A DNA stretch of 27,707 nt from Sedimentisphaerales bacterium (lineage in GTDB: Bacteria > Planctomycetota > Phycisphaerae > Sedimentisphaerales > SG8-4): the NCBI GenBank assembly GCA_016928975.1, contig JAFGJR010000252.1, positions 1-27,707 on the forward strand, given 5' to 3'. The notes under the pieces are model-generated. The model ran no database searches. It was not told the DNA's origin and worked only from the letters and a program-made list of their open reading frames with translations. The translations under genes were made by a program, and so were the position numbers. Within the stretch, counting starts at the first letter, position 1, and every line of letters begins with the position of its first letter. Shown here piece after piece: positions 25,337 to 27,707 of the stretch.

Positions 25337-26371
25337 TCACAATCCAACGCCGGCGATCTGTGTCCCACACTTGGGACATTTCGAGTCTTTGATATGGTTG
25401 GCGACAATGCGATAGCCCACCCGCTCAATGAGCATCTGCCCGCAGTTGTAGCAGCGGGTGTTCTCGGAGTCCGTGCCGGCTACGTTGCCGAGGTATACGT
25501 AGTGCAGGCCGGCGGCCTGGCCGATGCGCTCGGCTCGCTGCATCGATTCCAGTGATGTCGGCGCCGAATCCGTGTACTTGTACTGCGGATAGAATCGACT
25601 GATGTGCCAGGGGACATCCGGCCCGGCCTGCGTGACCAGGAACTCGGTGAGCTTCTTCAACTCGTCCTCGGAATCGTTCTGGCCGGGCAGCAGGAGCGTA
25701 GTGACTTCGATCCAGATCTTCGTCTGCCTGGCGATGTGGGCAATCGAATCGAGCACCGGCTGGAGCCGCGAGCCGCACAGTCTCCTGTAATAATCATCGT
25801 TGAACGCCTTGAGGTCCACGTTGATCGCGTCGAGCCAATCGGCGGCGTAGTCAATCGCGTCGCGTGTCATGTAGCCGTTGCTGACAAAGACATTGGCCAA
25901 CCCTTTCTCCTTGGCCGGACGGGCGCAGTCGTTGCAGAACTCCATGAAGACGGTCGGCTCGGTATACGTGTAGGCAATGCTCTTGCAGCCCGTGCGAACC
26001 GCCGCCGTGACGACCTGCTCGGGTAAGGTGTCCTCGCCGTCGATCCTGCCGGTCTCGAGGGCGGCCTGGCTGATCTGCCAGTTCTGGCAGAAGTCGCAGC
26101 GGAAATTGCACCCGACGGCGGCGATGGAGAAGCTCCGGCTGCCCGGGTGGAAATGATATAGCGGCTTCTTCTCAATCGGGTCCGGGTTGGCCGCACAGAC
26201 CTTGCCGTAATTCAGCGAATATAACGTCCCGCCGATATTTTTTCGAACGTGGCAATGCCCCAGCTTCCCCTTGCCGATGAGGCAATGGAAATTGCACAGC
26301 CGGCATTGCACCCGCCCGCCCCCCGCCGAATCCCACAGCACGGCTTGCTTGAGTATCTCCGTAGATTCCAT
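25337..26371 (-). CDS. amrS: AmmeMemoRadiSam-system radical SAM enzyme AmrS
   Basis: The 344-residue cytoplasmic protein carries the radical SAM cluster motif CNFRCDFC (Cys88, Cys92, Cys95) after GxGxxxSFSIAAVG-like sequence. It has an N-terminal Cys cluster (Cys23, 26, 30, 40 in VQCRLCNFHC to GHCHVRKN) and a C-terminal zinc ribbon (Cys307, 310, 332, 335). This is the AmrS layout (COG1180, related to pyruvate-formate-lyase activases). AmrS is usually discussed with AMMECR1-like AmrA and Memo-like AmrB; neither is in the window. The reaction is not established. The ATG at 26371 (MESTEIL) fits family starts though its ribosome site is weak. It leads a tightly spaced operon with pdxB (6-base gap) and folP, and is divergent from the SIS-fold gene. 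Confidence 0.88.
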   Translation of the reverse strand: MESTEILKQAVLWDSAGGGRVQCRLCNFHCLIGKGKLGHCHVRKNIGGTLYSLNYGKVCAANPDPIEKKPLYHFHPGSRSFSIAAVGCNFRCDFCQNWQISQAALETGRIDGEDTLPEQVVTAAVRTGCKSIAYTYTEPTVFMEFCNDCARPAKEKGLANVFVSNGYMTRDAIDYAADWLDAINVDLKAFNDDYYRRLCGSRLQPVLDSIAHIARQTKIWIEVTTLLLPGQNDSEDELKKLTEFLVTQAGPDVPWHISRFYPQYKYTDSAPTSLESMQRAERIGQAAGLHYVYLGNVAGTDSENTRCYNCGQMLIERVGYRIVANHIKDSKCPKCGTQIAGVGL

Positions 26372-26394
26372 CGCGTAAATTCCCAGAAAACTGA

Positions 26395-26422
26395 TTGTCA
26401 TGGGCTTCACATTGTATACAAT
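26395..26422 (+). promoter_or_regulatory. Sigma-70-like promoter for the SIS-fold gene
   Basis: TTGTCA (26395-26400) and TACAAT (26417-26422) are 16 bases apart, each 5 of 6 to consensus. The -10 is the right half of a perfect palindrome. The leader to the ATG at 26478 would be about 48 bases. Confidence 0.5.
26411..26422. repeat. Perfect 12-bp palindrome between divergent genes
   Basis: ATTGTATACAAT is its own reverse complement and lies 40 bases from the amrS ATG and 56 from the SIS-gene ATG. It overlaps the -10 boxes predicted for both directions, so it may be a shared -10 or an operator. Confidence 0.55.
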
Positions 26423-26445
26423 ATCCTCGCTGAGAGCAGCACCAA
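26418..26445 (-). promoter_or_regulatory. Candidate promoter for the amrS-pdxB-folP operon
   Basis: On the minus strand TTGGTG (26440-26445) and TATTGT (26418-26423) are 16 bases apart, each about 4 of 6 to consensus, giving a leader of about 40 bases. Its -10 overlaps that of the opposite promoter. Confidence 0.35.
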
Positions 26446-26477
26446 AAGCTAATGTGAGTGAAGGAACAGGAGAATTC

Positions 26478-27413
26478 ATGAACAATGTTGATCTAAGCAC
26501 ATTGCCTGATCTGGACCAATGCGTGATCGATGCGCTGGAGCTTCTCGGTAATCCAAAGACCGGGCTGCCTGAGATAGACTTCAGACGGTTCAAGCGTCCT
26601 CTCGTCGTGGGCAGTGGGAACGCGGCGGCCACCGGCAAGATCATGTTCGCCGACCTCGACGCGGTCTTCGCCGATGAGAGCACGTACGAGAGCAGACTGC
26701 ACGCGGTCCCCAACATCGACGGAGTGGTGATCGTATCCGCCTCCGGCGGAAAGCACGCGCCGATCATCGCCAAATTCCTTCACGACCGCGGAAAGCACAT
26801 CCCACTTCTACTCCTGACCTGCAATGAAAACGCAGAGGCGAGAAAAGATGTGGATGAAACAATCGTATTCCCCTGGAATCCCGAACCGTATACGTACAAT
26901 ACCTCCACGTACATGGGCATGATCCTCACGAAGACGCAGGAAGACCCTAAGGCTATTCTCCAGCATATCCGGCACGTCGTCGATCCGGCCCTTCACGAGT
27001 TCGGTGCACACTTTGCCAGCTTCGACGCCTACTTCGTCCTTGTACCGGAGGAACTCGATCTGATAAGACCCATGCTGAGCACGAAGTTCGTCGAGCTTTT
27101 CGGCAGACAGGTGGCGAGGGACGTGTATACGAAGGCACAGGCCATGCACGCCACGACGCTCGTCCCCTGTGATACCGAGCTCTTCCTGTCCTTCGGCGAG
27201 GAAAACCAGTGGTGGGGCGCCCCGCAACGAAGGCTCCATATTCCCCTGCCATCGGAGGCCGGCTACGCCGCAATGATGGCGGCGGGCTACTACGTCATCG
27301 GTAAGATCCAGGCGCAGAAGTTCCCCTTCTTCAAGACGAACGCCGCTGCCTATTGTAGGGACGCAAAGCAGTGGTTCGGCAAAGAGCTCTCGGTGGTAGT
27401 GAAATACAGATGA
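26478..27413 (+). CDS. SIS-fold (sugar isomerase domain-like) protein of unknown function
   Basis: The 311-residue protein starts at the ATG at 26478, with AGGAG 5 bases upstream; an in-frame ATG at 26400 lies inside the promoter. No signal peptide or membrane segment is seen. Residues about 35-140 resemble a SIS nucleotide/phosphosugar-binding domain: a strand with VVGSGNAAATGK, then VVIVSASGGKHAP (the Ser-rich phosphosugar loop), then LLLLTCNENA. The second half has a conserved-looking WNPEPYTYNTSTYMG, FVELFGRQVARD and FGEENQWWG, perhaps a second half-domain. A phosphosugar isomerase or binding role is an inference from fold-like motifs only. It is divergent from amrS-pdxB-folP and possibly co-regulated with it. 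Confidence 0.6.
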   Translation: MNNVDLSTLPDLDQCVIDALELLGNPKTGLPEIDFRRFKRPLVVGSGNAAATGKIMFADLDAVFADESTYESRLHAVPNIDGVVIVSASGGKHAPIIAKFLHDRGKHIPLLLLTCNENAEARKDVDETIVFPWNPEPYTYNTSTYMGMILTKTQEDPKAILQHIRHVVDPALHEFGAHFASFDAYFVLVPEELDLIRPMLSTKFVELFGRQVARDVYTKAQAMHATTLVPCDTELFLSFGEENQWWGAPQRRLHIPLPSEAGYAAMMAAGYYVIGKIQAQKFPFFKTNAAAYCRDAKQWFGKELSVVVKYR

Positions 27414-27628
27414 CAGTCGCGCTCGCGGGGCTCGTGCACCGACTGACTCCCTCACACCAGACCATCGGCGATCAAAACACAGGCACCCGCCATACCAAAG
27501 TGACTTGGCAGTTCACTACCCGCAATTTCAGCGTAGATGGCGTACTATTGGTCTTCATCGATACCTGTGCGACTCCGTCTAGCAGAACCCATCCTTTGTG
27601 TACTGGTGGATTGCTTCTTCCAGTGGAA

Positions 27629-27687
27629 ATCGGCATGTAAAAGGGCCCCACGTCGGGGAGTAGAATCGGCATCGAAAATGGACCCAC
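27629..27687. repeat. Pair of imperfect 23-bp direct repeats, possible IS21-family end
   Basis: Two units starting ATCGGCAT, then AAAA, and ending CCCAC lie at 27629-27651 and 27665-27687 and match at most positions. On the minus strand each reads as a GGG-rich start, TTTT, ATGCCGAT. Tandem subterminal repeats of this kind occur at ends of IS21-type elements. No transposase is visible, so the element would continue beyond the right edge or be a remnant. The rest of 27414-27628 shows no gene. Confidence 0.4.
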
Positions 27688-27707
27688 CGCAGTGATCTCC
27701 GTAGGCT

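Noticed and set aside
26372..26773. 134-codon extension of AmrS
   Set aside because: It crosses the intergenic promoter and lies antisense to the SIS gene; AmrS family proteins begin near the ATG at 26371.
27472..27687. 71-codon minus-strand frame with two MP-I repeats
   Set aside because: The protein repeats are just the translation of the two DNA direct repeats; there is no ribosome site or family match.
1..27707. CRISPR array, tRNA or rRNA genes, defence system
   Set aside because: No regularly spaced repeats, cloverleaf-like genes, rRNA stretches or recognised defence proteins were seen on either strand.

Overview
The window looks like a GC-rich chromosomal segment of a Gram-negative (diderm) bacterium, most likely a planctomycete of the Phycisphaerae/Sedimentisphaerales type. 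This is an inference from gene content: lipid A genes of the LpxD/LpxI kind, many large secreted carbohydrate-active enzymes, a Tat-exported Gfo/Idh/MocA oxidoreductase with an RRDF leader, a CotH/lamin-tail surface protein, a DUF5117-type secreted metalloprotease, and a deoxyhypusine-synthase-like gene paired with a fold-III ornithine decarboxylase. No rRNA, tRNA, CRISPR array or complete mobile element was seen.

Layout. The left edge (1-314, minus) is the 5' end of a secreted repeat protein. Divergent from it, 608-2731 encodes a secreted clan-A glycoside hydrolase fused to a polysaccharide-lyase-type jelly roll. A minus-strand N-acetyl-sugar amidotransferase (2783-3910) follows. Back-to-back promoters at 4082-4178 separate it from an envelope cluster: a family-9 glycosyltransferase, lpxD and lpxI (4260-7307). 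A near-consensus promoter then precedes a 988-residue CotH-type protein (7430-10396). Another promoter leads a four-gene run (10563-18741): a polyamine pair (deoxyhypusine-synthase-like protein and ornithine decarboxylase) followed by two large secreted glycosidases, one GH2-like without the usual acid/base Glu and one resembling GH129. A convergent Tat-dependent oxidoreductase (18750-20171) probably belongs functionally with the glycosidases.

The right third holds a secreted zinc metalloprotease (20437-23307), a tightly packed minus-strand operon amrS-pdxB-folP (26371 down to 23323), and a divergent SIS-fold protein of unknown role (26478-27413). The operon and the SIS gene appear to share overlapping -10 elements in a perfect 12-bp palindrome. 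The last 80 bases carry two imperfect 23-bp direct repeats that look like the end of an insertion sequence.

How the genes work together: the glycosidases, the lyase fusion and the oxidoreductase suggest degradation of complex or sulfated/amino-sugar glycans. The GT9, LpxD, LpxI and amidotransferase genes serve the cell envelope. The ODC/DHS-like pair probably makes putrescine and then homospermidine or a related triamine. PdxB and FolP belong to PLP and folate synthesis. The most unusual points are the GH-lyase fusion, the missing catalytic acid in the GH2-like enzyme, the DHS-like protein without the catalytic His of true DHS, the operon coupling an orphan AmrS radical SAM enzyme to PdxB and FolP, and the shared palindromic divergent promoter. 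None of these amounts to a clearly new defence or mobile system.
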